Made by a program: the position numbers and the translations under genes
The notes under the pieces: model-generated
What the model was told of the DNA's origin: nothing
The model's database searches: none
Seen by the model: the letters and a program-made list of their open reading frames with translations, nothing else
From: Isoetes taiwanensis
Lineage: Eukaryota; Streptophyta; Lycopodiopsida; Isoetales; Isoetaceae
Assembly: GCA_021234155.1 (NCBI GenBank)
Contig: JAJEKV010000138.1
Coordinates: 248,001 to 312,000, forward strand
DNA: 64,000 nt
Direction of reading: 5' to 3'
Part shown: piece by piece, positions 1 through 10,284 of the stretch
Position numbering within the stretch: position 1 is the stretch's first letter
How the letters are laid out: each line of letters opens with the position of its first letter

Positions 1-828
1 TTAAAGTTCTTCATGGACTGGTGCTGACCAATCTTGGCAGAAGGCCTTCATCTGGAGAAAGGAGGTATTAAATTTGAAAGGGGTATTCTTGCCACTGAAA
101 CCAGATTTCAAATCCCTAGTATCAAGGAAATGTGGCTGATGATTAGAAATGGTATTGGCAATATCTCCAGTCACTATACAATTATTCAGCCAGCTAGCAG
201 AATTATGGATATAAAACCTATCCAGCATACAGAAGGTTCTTTGATCACCTTTTCTCTTCTTGCTCCACGAGAATTTGGTATTCGAAGAGGGAACTTGCAC
301 TAAATTCTGATTAGCCAACCATCCCTTCTAAGAGTACCTCTCATTTTTAAACATATTGATCTTATTGCCTAATTTCATATCACTATGGGGGGTATTGTTA
401 AAGTCTCCAGTGACCATCCAATTATCAATATGATGCTGTAAACTCATCAAGTTATCAATTTCAGTCCACATAGGCTCTCTTTCGTAAGAGTCAGTAGAGG
501 CATAAATGTTTATGAATGCCATCTGGCAGTCCTTAATGAGTAAAATAACACACAACCATCTATTGGAAGGGCTAATATAGGTACTAACCAACTTCTGGTT
601 ATACCAGAAGGTGGCCAGGCCACCCTTAGTACCATCTGCAGGGATATAACAAGCGGCCATACCAGGTCTGATCCATTCACCCAAATTAGCTGAGTCAAGA
701 ATTGGAAGTCTATGTTCTTGTATCATAATAATATCAGCCCTGAAGTCTCTGACTGAGGCAATAAAATGCCTTCTCTTGATGGGCCCATTAACGCCCCTCA
801 AGTTCCAAGTTAGGATCCTCATAGGCAA
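1..828 (-). pseudogene. L1 ORF2 N-terminus: AP-type endonuclease domain, frameshifted
   Basis: The endonuclease nicks target DNA to start target-primed reverse transcription. Starting at the ATG at 828, the reading begins with the family signature TWNLRGVNG, then MIQEHRL (catalytic Glu) and VTGDFNNTP (Asp/Asn pair). A frame change near 320-330 breaks the frame; the second half (318 down to 1) continues with LDRFYIHNSASWLNNC and SNHQPHF, which is where the SDH motif normally lies and where the SDH is degenerate. The reverse transcriptase part is off the window. The frameshift and degenerate final motif indicate a dead copy. Family assignment is firm; activity is not expected. Confidence 0.8.
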
Positions 829-1143
829 AGGAAGAAGAAAAGAGGGGGGAGGGCAGCCAATTAGTAATTAAGTTTCCTTAACCCATGAGGTGAGGATTTA
901 CTTCTAATATTATATATATGGGAGACACTCTCCTCATTGGCAAGGGACTTAGATGGTGTCCTACCTTTCGTCCTCTTCTTAATAGATCTCAGAGAGATAT
1001 TAGAGATATTATGTAAGGGGCTACAGCTAAGATCTTCCTCTGAATCAGGAACAATTAAGTCCAATTGCACTGAATCAATGGTATTATTTAAAGCATCTAG
1101 GTTCTGCTGCAGGGCGAGTAAACCTCACTCAATATTACAGACC
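1..1143 (-). mobile_element. Truncated L1-type LINE running off the left edge
   Basis: Read on the minus strand, this holds the end of an ORF1-like region (861-1070, basic, Ser/Lys-rich) followed by the start of an L1 ORF2 with an endonuclease domain; the rest lies outside the window. The inner boundary near 1143 is where similarity to the kinase-like gene stops, so I take it as the truncated 5' end of an L1 that inserted into that gene in the same orientation. ORF1 is separated from ORF2 by a short gap, as in plant L1s. The right boundary is an inference from comparison with 6391-6470 and may be off by several bases. Confidence 0.7.
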
Positions 1144-1197
1144 TCAACGCAATGTTTCAAATAGTCGCAAATTCTCTGATGCCTAGCTTGCTGCTTG
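1143..1197 (-). pseudogene. Kinase-like pseudogene, fragment on the far side of the hAT insertion
   Basis: On the minus strand this short stretch reads QARHQRICDYLKHCVE. It matches the related copy at about 6413-6465, which contains RRMCDYLKHCVE. Joined across the hAT element, the sequence ending at 13882 on the other side (SYIESIGSVKQ) continues directly into this fragment, as in the copy at 6391-6470. This is therefore the downstream piece of one gene cut in two by the transposon. Similarity stops at about 1143, where the L1 begins. Confidence 0.75.
1190..1197. repeat. Target site duplication of the hAT element, left copy
   Basis: GCTGCTTG here is repeated exactly at 13874-13881. Eight bases is the expected length for hAT elements. 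It abuts the first base of the terminal inverted repeat. Confidence 0.9.
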
Positions 1198-2120
1198 CAG
1201 GGATAGGTTCTATACGTACAAAATTAAAATTTCTGACGTATAAAGTTAAAAAATACGTATTTTTTAATAAAATACGTATTTAACGTATAAATACCTCGCC
1301 GGCCGGAAAAAAAATCTTCGCCAAGACTGAAAACCTTCGCCGGAAAGCCGTGCGCTGCGAAAATTTTTTGCACGAAATAGAAAGAATCGCTGCGAAAGGA
1401 CAGTTCCCGACATTCACAGACGCCGAAAGCTTCGCGGATAGCCGCGTCGCGAAAATTTTTTCACAGACGCTATCCATTCATTTCGCGACGAAAAGCAGCT
1501 GGTGTTCGAAAAAAAAAAATCGGCAAAAAATACTCAAGAAATAACAATTCGGCGTCGGAAGATTTTCGCGAAAAACAACTAAATCGCGTCTGACGAAAAA
1601 AGTCCGCGTGACTGTGTGGCGTTGTTTTTCGACGTCTGTGAAAAATTTTGGTTTTCAAGGCGACTGTGTTCCGTGGATAGGTTCTATACGCACAAAATTA
1701 AAATTCCCGGACGTATAAAGTCAAAAATAACGTATTTTTAATAAAATACGATTTAACGATAAAACCTCGCCGTGGGAAAAAAAATTTCACAGTCTGAAAG
1801 CTTCGCGAAGCGTCTGTGAAAAAACTTTCGTCTGACGCTCAAACATCTAATTTTGGCGCCGCATAAAAGTCTGGTCGACTTTTCGCGACGCCGGTAAACC
1901 CCACAGCGCTGAAAGTTTTTTTCGCACAGACGCTTTGAACTATTTCAGCGTGCACGCCAAACCGGCGATGTTCGCGTCTGATTTGGTTTTACGCCACAGA
2001 CGCTGAAAAGTTTCAGCGTCGAATCGGGTTTTCAGCGACGTGAAATTTTTATATATTCGGTGGGCGTGGATTGATTTTTGCGCGCCAAACAAGGTATTTC
2101 CTCGCCTAACCTTGCAATTT
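1198..2120. repeat. Left subterminal repeat region with a duplicated terminus
   Basis: Motifs of the form CACAGACGCYGAAA and their complement TTTCAGCGTCTGTG recur about a dozen times amid TTTCGCG tracts. The terminal sequence itself occurs twice: at 1198-1290 and, slightly decayed, at about 1674-1770 (GGATAGGTTCTATACG, then ACAAAATTAAAATT). Arrays of short motifs near the ends are typical transposase-binding regions of hAT elements; that role is inferred here. The region is unusually CpG-rich for the window. Confidence 0.75.
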
Positions 2121-3621
2121 GCCACCCAAAACCTTTTTTTTTTTTTTTTTTTTTTTTCTTAGTTTTAGGTTTTTTTTGTTGTTTTTGATAGGTAGGCGGG
2201 GTTAGGGTCCTTGATTAGGCCCTCTTTGTTGCCCCCAATGTAAGGGCGTAACGATGGTGAGTGCCTTGTTAATGTGGGCTGAGCTTGGCCTATTTTAGAA
2301 AAAAAAAATAATAATAATAATTTAAGCAAATAAAAAAAATAATAATTTAAGCAAGTAAAAAAAAAAAAAAAAACCAAAAAGAAAAGAAATTGGTTGCCTT
2401 CCTTAAACAACAATTTGAGAGGGCTTTTTAGGGTTGTGTGTTGCCAAAGCATAGGCATGCCCCTTGCCCGGTATTGTCAAGCATTTATTTGCGCCATGCC
2501 GAGGGTGGGTGGCTTCTTTGAAGCTTAAGGCAACTAGGGTCTCCCTTTAGTAAGAGTATAACCCTCACCGACGCCGTTGTTGGCCTTGGTCACGTGATTG
2601 TCGAAAGGTGTGCGTTGTACTTTTATTAAGGGTTAGGAGAATGTTTTATCAATTCACACCCTAGTTCACGATGGTGTTGTTGATGAAAGTCCGACACTAA
2701 TATAGGGCTGGCGTATGTTTTGATAAGCATTGATTGGTCTCGTCTTTTGAAAAAAGCGTGACCTAGGACAAGTGCAATGCATTTAAAACTTGCTAGCCTT
2801 GCATTTTGGAAGTATTTGGGCTATAGATCATAAATCGTGTTTTGGTCCTTTTATTTGTTACCCTATCCTTGGCCTTGCACATACATACTCATGTTAGGGT
2901 CTTAGTGTAGGAAGCATAAAATTAGTGTTTTGTTTTGGTTAAAGTGAGTTGATTTACCCTCATGTGCTAAGCACTAAATTGAAAGTTTTATCTTTGCTTG
3001 ACTTGTAGGTGTTCTTTGTTGTCGATTCGTATTATCAGCGAGTCGCATTTTGCTAGCCCCGCTAGACAATCCCTTAAAACAAGAAGTATGACTTGAAGAG
3101 AGAGCGGAAGTTAACTTGCAACCAAATGTGGCATTAGTGTCTCGGATAGAGCATAAACCGGTAGAGGCATTGGCGTCTCAAACACGTGCTCTGGAGCCGC
3201 AAACCCGGTCATCTTCTGCAAAGACCGCCACAGCGTGAAAAAAGTAGACCACAACAAGCGTGGTCTACTTTGAGACCAGATTTCATGAACCGGTTGTGTA
3301 ATCGTGCAATGCCTCATTTCGAGGATTTGGAATTGATTACTAGCGGTGAGGAAGGATGGCTAGACTACCATGCAGGGCTGGTAAAAGATGCTTAGAGAGA
3401 GGGCTTTTAAGCTTCGAATGATGGAGCTAGACCACTGAAAAGAGTGAGCAAGAGAGGTATACATGGATAGTGGGTAATATTAGCCGCACTACCGCAATAT
3501 GATCACGAAGTTGCAAATTTGAGTAGTCATCGCTGAGGCTAGAGTTGAAAGAAAAAGCCAAAGCACATGGAATGCGGCGTGGACCAACAGAAAGTTGAAG
3601 AAAGAGGCCCATCAACCCCCA
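2121..3621. other. hAT interior, no recognisable gene
   Basis: Contains a poly-T run (about 2133-2157), A-rich runs near 2300-2375, and otherwise mixed-composition sequence with only short reading frames. No protein motif was found on either strand. It may include the 5' part of the captured kinase locus or unrelated filler; I cannot tell. Confidence 0.5.
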
Positions 3622-5442
3622 TCTATCTTATATTATAAAAAGTTTTAGTATGTCTTCAATCAAACCCTAATTTAGATAGTTGAGATCGTCGATAGCATTG
3701 AAGGCGAGATTTATCGTGACAACTTCTCACCACGTGATTGGCCATGCTCGATCTCTTAAGAGGAAAGGGAAAATGGCGAGAAAAGGGCAAAAGTGAGAGG
3801 CAAAAGGCACGGGTAAAAGGGAAAGATTTAGGAGAAGGAAAAAGGAAAGGAAAAAAGAGCACGAAAAAGGAAAGAAAAAGAAAGGGAGAAAATGGAAGGA
3901 AAAAAGGACACTATGAAAAAGGAAAAGGGGAAAGGGTAAGGACAGAATAAAGGGAAAAGAAAAGGGAAGGGAGGAAAAGGAAGAAAAATAGGGCAACGGG
4001 AAAAAGGTGAAGACGGAAAGGGTGACGGAAGGGAAAAAGGGGAAGATAAGAATGATGTAGAGAAGGAAAAAAGGGCATGGAAAAATAGAAAGGGAAGGAA
4101 AAAGGAGGCAAAAAAGGGAAAAGGGCATGAGGAAAAGGGAGAGGGAAATGAGAGAGGAAGGAGAAAGTGGCACGAGAAGAGGAAAAGGGTGAGGAAAGGA
4201 AAAAAAGAAAGGCAAAAAGAGATGGAAAAAGAGAAAAGGGAAAAGCGAAAAGCAAAAAGAGAACAGAAAACATGGAATAGGAAAAGAGGAAAAGGGAAAA
4301 GGGGAAGAGGGTGGGAAAAGGAGGAAAAAGGGCATGTGAAAAAGGTGGAAAAAATGGAATGGAAAAAAGGTGTGGGAAAATGGAAAGGAAAAAGAGAGAA
4401 GGAAAAAAAAAAAGGGTGGAAAGGAAAAAGGAAAAGGGCATGGAAAAAGAGAAAAGGATGAAAAAAAGAAGGAACAGGAAAAAGGAAATGGGAGGCGAAA
4501 GGGGAAAAAAAAAGAACACGAGGAATAAGGAGGGAAAATGGAAAAGAGGAAGGGAAAAAGGGCACAGAAAAAACTGGAAGAGGGAAAGGGTGAGCAAAGG
4601 GTAAAAATAAAGGGAAAAAGAGCATAGGGAAAGGGAAAAGAAAAAGAAAAAAGGGGAAGAGGGTAAGGCGGAAGAAAAGGCAAGTAAAAAGAAGTGGAGA
4701 AAAAGGAATGGAAAAATACATGGGAAAAAGGAAAAAGGAAAAAGGAAAAAGGAAAAAGGAAAGGGAAAGAGAAAAGGAAGGGGGGAAGGAAAGAGGAAAA
4801 GGGCACGGGAAAAAAGGAAAGGGTGGGGAAATGATGAAAAAAGAAGGAAAGGGAAAAAGAAAAAGGGAGGCGGAAAGGGGGGAAGGAAAGGAAAAAAGGC
4901 ATGAGAAAAAAGGAAGAAGAAAATGGGAAAAAAGAGACATGAGATAAAGAAGAAGAGGGTGAGGAGAGGAAGAAAAACATAAAAAAAAGGTGGGGAAAAG
5001 GGAATGCAAAAAGGGCATAAGAAAAGGGAAGGGAAAAGAGAAAAGCAAAAGGAATGGGAAAAGGAAAGGGAAAAAAGAGCATGAGAAAAATGGGAAGGGT
5101 GGAGAAAGGTGAAAAGGGAAGGAAAAAAGCCGTCAAAAAAGGGAAAGGGAAAGGGAAAAATGAGAAGGAGAAAAGGAAGGAAAAGAGGAGGGAGAAGAGG
5201 GTAAAAAAGAAAAGAAAAAAAGAGAGAGAGAAGGAGAAAAGTAAATGTGCAAGAAAAATAAGAAAAGGGAAAAAAGAAAGTGTGTAAGAAAATGAGGAAA
5301 AAAGGATAGGGAAGGTTATCAAATGCACAAAAACCTCTTATAGCCTAGATATGATGAACTTGGTTAATGAGTCTGAGCTGAATAGGTTTCCATCCACAAA
5401 TGTTCCCAACATTTGCCCAGCAACGCTGGGCACCATTACTAG
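3622..5442 (+). mobile_element. Non-autonomous Helitron inside the hAT element
   Basis: The 5' end begins TCTATCTTATATTATAAAA, a typical plant Helitron start. The 3' end has a perfect 7-bp stem (GCCCAGC, loop AAC, GCTGGGC at 5415-5431) followed 11 bases later by the terminal CTAG (5439-5442). The element sits between A (3621) and T (5443), as Helitrons do. The related kinase-like sequence at 14800 lacks it and reads CA|TCTTGTTAAG across the site. There is no Rep/helicase; the interior is almost entirely the purine tract. It ends in the same hairpin and terminus as the second Helitron at 30909-34280. Confidence 0.85.
3738..5310. repeat. 1.6-kb polypurine minisatellite (G and A on the plus strand)
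   Basis: Nearly every base on the plus strand is G or A. A degenerate unit is visible from recurring pyrimidine-containing anchors of the type AAAAAGGGCATGGAAAAA (near 4074, 4121, 4328, 4434, 4557, 4798, 4896, 5010 and 5073), at roughly 50-110-base spacing. The long Phe/Ser/Pro/Leu reading frames on the minus strand (up to 533 codons) are a by-product of this composition and not genes. Such strand-asymmetric tracts can form triplex DNA. Confidence 0.9.
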
Positions 5443-6640
5443 TCTTGTTAAGAAAGTGTTGGCGCAAACCATAAAAGCCAAACGTCCTGGTGAGACAGAT
5501 AGGGAGTGGGAAGCTCGTAGAAGAGCAGATGCCAAGACTACTTGGTTTGCCATGGTAGATTCATCACAAATAATAAATAGACAACGAATTGGTTCTGGTT
5601 CATATGGTGCAGTGTATAAGTGCAATATTTTAGGGTCTAGTTTTATTAAAGATGAACCTTATTGTGTAAAACTTCAACATAATAATTTTCAGCATAGTAC
5701 AGAACCCAATAAGTTAGTGGAAGCTATCTTTGAAGAACATGAGGGAGTCAGGAATGCAAGTTAGGCGGGTGTATAATCTTTGCATTGGTAGCACACAACC
5801 GCCCTAGAAAGACAAGGCTTAATTTTCCCTTTTTGGAATGGAGGTTCGTTGGCAACCTTCTTTACAAGTCATGGGTCCAATGCCTTTTGCAGAGCTTGCA
5901 TTTAAGAAGTTGGGAGCTGTCCCCGAGTTGAGGCGGACTTGAGGTGCTTGAGGAGCCTTGAGAAAGAAAAGAATTATTTGTTGCCTCTAGGGTTGGGGAC
6001 TTAGCAATGTCATTCTCAGAGCGGGCTCACGAAAAGCTCCATCAAGAAAGATATTTGCATATGGACTTGCATCGGGCAATATATTGCTCCATTTTGATTA
6101 TGGAAAGGAGAAGGGATGTATTAATCCTCGCCGTGTACATTGGCATTTGTGATTGGGGTGAATCGGGTTGATCCACGAGGCGGTGGAGGTAAAGCGATGG
6201 CATTACAAAGGGTATGGATGGCGAAGGTAAGAAAAGAATTGAGATGGAAAGGGCGGGGCATCCATATATGCATGATGATCTTTTTTTTTGGTAGTGGCTC
6301 AAGGCGGTGCACGCAAGGGTTGACTTTGATTTACAGGGGGCAGGCGTACATTGTCTACTACTTAGCGACTTTGCTAGTAAGTACTCCTACATGGAGTCAA
6401 TAGGAAACTTGGAGCAACAAGGCAAGCATCGGAGAATGTGCGACTATTTGAAACATTGCGTTGAGTCGCCAATGAGGGACAAAAACACGAAAATTTGATA
6501 TGGCCCAGCTACTTGACACAATGCGGGCGATTTTCATTGCTCTCAATTCCGTGCACGAGGCCACAATTGGAATCAGATTGGATTCTTCAACTTGGCGTGG
6601 TGGCGACGATGCATTAGACCATTTTGGTCCTAGTCACGCC
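5443..6640 (+). pseudogene. Protein-kinase-like gene fragment captured by the hAT element
   Basis: The reading LVKKVLAQTIKAKRPGE leads into a glycine-rich ATP loop, IGSGSYGAVYK (about 5588-5620), and a possible VAIK-type strand, YCVKLQ. Frame changes follow near 5760. Later pieces match the paralogue at 13874-14806: a catalytic-loop remnant HMDLH (about 6057-6071), GICDWG (the DFG position, here DWG, about 6147-6164), RWHYKGYG, and CDYLKHCVE (about 6439-6465). An apparent ATG at 5351 lies in the Helitron terminus, so the true N-terminus was severed. Stops and frameshifts make this dead. The kinase fold assignment rests on these three motif regions; the subfamily is not recognised. Confidence 0.7.
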
Positions 6641-7916
6641 TAGCGTGCATATTCACTTACATTCAAACATCCTTGTATTACATAATATTCCAACTAAATT
6701 CATTAAATGAAACATTATTGTGCGATGCTACATGAAAGATTATTGTCTATGTGTGTTGTGTAGCTTAGTTTTCCTTTTCGTGTTTTTGTGTTATTTATTC
6801 TATGCTTTTTTATATGTCGCGACTAACTTAACATTATAAAGACAAGAAGTCAAAGCACACCTATACAAGTCGATCGATTGCACTGTAGAAGTCAAGAAGT
6901 CCAAATTATGTCCCACGAGCGGGGCGAAGAATTGAATCGACACCACGGAATGTCGGTCGTCCACGGCCGGAGGAGGATCGGCATGGATTTTCGGTTCCCT
7001 CTAATTTGAGGACCCCTCTACTCGGTCTCCTTGGCATCAAGGGTTGGAGAACGAGCTTGAGATGTAAATTTGCTTTCGGCAAATGGAGAGCAAAAAGACA
7101 TGCAAGGGCGAATGAGTTTTCACTGGAGAGAGTTAAGAAAGGTTGCGTCGCGATGGATGAAGTTTCAAAGAGGGATAATTGCACCATCAGAGGTGCATAA
7201 TGTAGCTGGCGGGCAGGGGGCTATTGTCCAAGTGGAGCGGGACTACGACGATGTAATCACAAATTTGGACAAGAATGAGTTTGAAAGTGAGTGGCCTAGT
7301 AGGCGGGGTAAGTATAAGGCTCCGCGAGTGCAAGAATCTTTGTGGTTCGAGCAAAAGCACTTTCGGCGTCATGTCAAGTGAAGGGACATTTACCCCCAGC
7401 GGTGAGTTTAGTAAGAGTTTTTCTTGCGTTACAAGTATACCTCTGAGCTTGTGAAGGAAGTGCCCGTAAATTATGGGAGTAGGGAAATGGAGGCAAGGAA
7501 GCGGTAGTGGCGATTACGAAGAGGGTCAAGCTATCGGAAGATGGCGAGAGTGGGCCACATGGTGAGCCCATCACCATTACATACCTTGTTGCTTTTGGCT
7601 ATCCAACTTTTTGGAGGTGACGGGGGTAATTGTTTGGAGCCGTGAATGACCTTGTGGATATCCGGGCCCAACTAGAGAATGAGAGAAGTCGGAACCGACA
7701 CTTTTACGAGGAGAATATTCGCGAAGGACCGGAGTGCCGATGGGTATGATAAGATGGCCGCTGAATTAGAGGGCTAAGCGGCAACTAGCGGCATTAAAGG
7801 GAGGCAACGGTCCCAGAGAAAAACAACGAGCACTGCGCGAATTTGACCAAATCGTTAGACTCGACCCTTTTAGGGTGACTTCGGGCGGTCGATATCCTAT
7901 CTCCCTCGCGAGTATT
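6641..7916. other. hAT cargo of unknown origin
   Basis: No confident gene. A plus-strand frame at 7070-7381 (ending FEQKHFRRHVK) and neighbouring frames look like decayed coding sequence with several interruptions, possibly the upstream part of the RING-like fragment that follows. No motif identifies it. Confidence 0.35.
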
Positions 7917-8273
7917 TGTATGAGAGTCGATTGGGAAGAGCTAAAGGTTGTTGATTCTGAGACATTGCCAATTTTGTGGTGACAACGACCGCAGTGAGCT
8001 GGTACACTCTAGGGTGTGGGCATCGTATGCACATGCGATGTGTTCTTGATTGGATGTTGCAAAGCCGCTTCGTCCAACCTTGCAAGGCCGGATGGATTTT
8101 TCACGAGTTACAATATGCCATATTTAATATGCAAGGTCGCATGCCCGGCGTTGCCACATTTGACCTTTCGCGGGAGGGATGGGCGGATGCACACTTTTCA
8201 AACCTTTCGCGAGATGGAATTGTGGAGGGGGTGGAGGAGCAGCGTGAAGGAGAGCAGTGCGGACATTAACCAG
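7917..8273 (+). pseudogene. Possible RING-finger gene fragment, frameshifted
   Basis: Two adjacent frames together give a RING-like spacing: CQFCGDNDRSE (about 7962-7994, first Cys pair), then after a frame change LGCGHRMHMRCVLDWM (about 8010-8057), which fits the C-x-H-x(2-3)-H-x2-C-x3-W core of RING-type zinc-binding domains in ubiquitin ligases. The last Cys pair is not clear: one Cys follows at QPCKAG. The frame change separates the two halves, so it is a broken gene piece. It could instead be another Cys/His zinc domain. No parent gene is present in the window. Confidence 0.4.
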
Positions 8274-8555
8274 TTCTTACCACCACCTCCGGGGCGCGGG
8301 GTGATTATATTGATCCAAATGACCAATGAAAATGAGATATTACTGTTTAGACATGCCAAATTTTGACTGTATCATTTTGTGAATGGCGGGTATAATGACG
8401 TTATTTCAAACAAGGTGTAATGATGTTATCAAAGGATCGAGTAGTGCTCATAGTAAAAGCATCGAGACTTCCAAATCGCTCTTTCGTTTTCTGTTTGACG
8501 AGTAAAGGCATTGAGACTTCCCAATCTCTTTTATCCTGGCTTAGTCTCTTTTGTT

Positions 8556-8821
8556 TGTCACCAGGCCTTATATTCTCAGTGGCAAACAATATAGACTTCT
8601 CGAAATTCTTGTTACCTCCTTTAGAAGGAGCGAGCTTTGCTCTCACTCTCTTTTGCGTGTCTCTGTGTCAATGTATCTTAGATACTTTGCTAGGTTATAT
8701 TACACAAAGACGCGCAAAATGGGGGTCGGAGCAGAAATCGTTCGTTCTAGAGGAGGTTACAAGGCTTTTGAGTACTCTATTTTTATTGTGGCCACGGAGG
8801 ATATAAGGCCTAGTGGTTGCT
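8556..8821. repeat. Long imperfect foldback, about 115-bp arms
   Basis: The left arm starts TCACCAGGCCTTATATTCTC and the right arm ends in the complement GGATATAAGGCCTAGTGG. The arms stay paired inward through TTGTTACCTCC/GGAGGTTACAA and TTTTGCGTGTCT/AGACGCGCAAAA to a loop near 8690. Mismatches are scattered. On either strand an RNA from here would form one long hairpin. First of six foldbacks packed in 1.35 kb. Confidence 0.75.
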
Positions 8822-8877
8822 TGCGCATTACGTGTGTTCATTAGATGTTAGTGATTGAAGCAAGCTTTGACTCTGAA

Positions 8878-9002
8878 TTCAAGCATCGAGACTTCCCGTT
8901 TTTCTTTCCCAGGCTCTTTGGGCAATGTAGCTTAGTTTACATGCTAAGTTCCATTGTCCAAAGACCCGGGAAGCTAAAGATTGGGGCGTCTCGATGCCTG
9001 AA
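8878..9002. ncRNA. MicroRNA-precursor-like foldback, copy 1
   Basis: A 125-base hairpin. The arms TTCAAGCATCGAGACTTCCC (8878-8897) and GTCTCGATGCCTGAA (8988-9002) pair at the base, followed by mismatched segments and a terminal loop with CTTAG/CTAAG. Size and imperfect pairing resemble a plant MIR precursor. It duplicates the hairpin at 9562-9687 with several substitutions, mostly on the 3' side. No expression can be inferred from sequence, so it could equally be a small foldback transposon. Confidence 0.45.
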
Positions 9003-9185
9003 CCAGTCGAGGCGTCGGAGGTGAGCGCACTCTAATTTCAAGCCAAAGTGGTGCACAGGCGTTGTCCATCTATCACGATTGGTACATTGGGCACCAAATC
9101 ATGGAACATCCTAACTCCTTCTATTGATGGAGAACCTTGAGCATCACTATGACTTGAAATTGGAGGACGCGTCACGTTAACTTTG

Positions 9186-9354
9186 GTACGCCAAATCGCC
9201 ATTTGGATGCCATCTGGACCTATAATTTGTACCTCCATTCCTTTGGGTGGCACATGCCATGCAAACCCATTTGGGTATTCAGCGCATGTGCCACCCAGAG
9301 GAATAGAGTACAGATTATAGGTCTGGATAGCATTCAAAGCCCAATTTGGTGTAC
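9186..9354. repeat. Long foldback, second type, copy 1
   Basis: Arms of about 75 bases: TCTGGACCTATAATTTGTAC in the left arm against GTACAGATTATAGGTCTGGA in the right, and GGGTGGCACATGC against GCATGTGCCACCC near the loop, which itself holds AACCCA/TGGGTT. It is followed about 400 bases later by a near-identical second copy. Both arms give a similar protein-like reading, consistent with an inverted duplication of one ancestral segment. Confidence 0.75.
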
Positions 9355-9379
9355 GAAGTGTCTTCAACTTCGCTCACCC

Positions 9380-9496
9380 GGCTTAGTCTCTTTTCGTTTT
9401 CTGTTTTGTGTATCTAATTTGCCCCCTAGGATGACATCGCTCACTCAGGTGGCGAATTAGATACGCCAAGCAGGAAACTCGAAAAGGGAGTAAGCC
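9380..9496. repeat. Foldback of a third type
   Basis: The left arm GGCTTAGTCTCTTTTCG and right arm CGAAAAGGGAGTAAGCC close the base. GTATCTAATTTGCC pairs with GGCGAATTAGATAC near the loop. Total length is 117 bases with dispersed mismatches. A partial copy of the left arm occurs at 8538-8556. Confidence 0.7.
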
Positions 9497-9561
9497 AAGA
9501 GCGCAACCCTCTTGAATGGAGCGTGATCCTTCGGGATAATTGGATGTTAGTGATTGATGAG

Positions 9562-9687
9562 TTCAAGCATCGAGACTTCCCAATCTTTCTTTCCCCTCCT
9601 CTTTGGGTAATGTAGCTTAGTTTACATGCTAAGTTCCATTGTTCAAAGAGGGGTGAAAGCAAGGGTTGGGAAGTCTCGATGCTTGTA
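9562..9687. ncRNA. MicroRNA-precursor-like foldback, copy 2
   Basis: The best-paired of the set. AAGCATCGAGACTTCCCAA (9565-9583) is perfectly complementary over 19 bases to the segment ending at 9684. Above that are short bulges, further helices (CTTTC/GAAAG, TCTTTG/CAAAGA, CTTAG/CTAAG) and a small loop. A perfect basal duplex with an imperfect upper stem is compatible with DICER-LIKE processing. Copies of the same left-arm sequence occur at 8456 and 8509 without a partner arm. Function is untested. Confidence 0.5.
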
Positions 9688-9730
9688 CTCAGGTCTCTTT
9701 CATCCTGGCCTGGAGCGTGATCCTCTTGAA

Positions 9731-9904
9731 TGGTTGCCAAATCGCCATTTGGATGCCATCTGGACCTATAATTTGTACCTCCATTCCTTTGGGTGGCACA
9801 TGCCATGCAAACCCATTTGGGTATTCAGAGCATGTGCCACCCAGAGGAATAGAGTACAGATTATAGGTCCAGATAGCATTCAAAGCCCAATTTGGCATAC
9901 CGAA
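9731..9904. repeat. Long foldback, second type, copy 2
   Basis: Near-identical to 9186-9354. In this copy the arm segment CTATAGGTCCAG-type pairing is tighter (GGTCCAGAT opposite ATCTGGACC), so the basal stem is longer without mismatch. It lies directly after the second microRNA-like hairpin, repeating the order of the first pair. Confidence 0.75.
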
Positions 9905-10284
9905 GTTATTCCCGACTTGGGTACCGAAGTACCTTGTGAACCTTCTGATGGATCAGATTCGTCCGGGCTGGTCCGAGGCTGTTTGGCCCCTTCACATGCG
10001 TAGATTACTTCTCATCAGCAAGATTCTGGCGCATGCGAAGAGGCAAGCAACAACGGAGGTCGAGACGGGTCTGATCCAACGAAGGTTTTCAGGGCACTGC
10101 GGTTACTCATGAAAGAAACATAGAAAGAAACATAGAAAGAACTATCATACATTAACGAAACATTTGTGACAAAAAATTATAACCAAAAACTTCTTTTTTT
10201 ATTAATAGTGCCAGGGGCGGTTACAATAGTATGAAAATCCTCAAGACCAATTACAGCGGTGAAGATACTCATCACATCATTTTT
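9905..10284. other. hAT interior, no gene seen
   Basis: Only short frames. A threefold ACATAGAAAGAA-type repeat lies at about 10118-10142. Beyond 10270 begins the region complementary to the transposase C-terminus. Confidence 0.5.

Noticed and set aside
3727..5328. A 533-codon Phe/Ser/Pro/Leu-rich reading frame on the minus strand, with further long frames of 406 and 228 codons
   Set aside because: It is the complement of a purine-only minisatellite; stop codons are rare there by composition. No start context, splice or motif supports it.
5351..5764. A continuous 137-codon gene starting at 5351
   Set aside because: Its first 30 codons are the 3' end of the Helitron (hairpin and CTAG). Only the part after 5443 is kinase-like.
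9038..9898. Protein-coding genes at 9038-9367, 9203-9460, 9626-10003 and 9689-9898 with shared peptides
   Set aside because: The shared peptides come from both arms of the same foldbacks read on opposite strands, so they reflect inverted repeats rather than genes.
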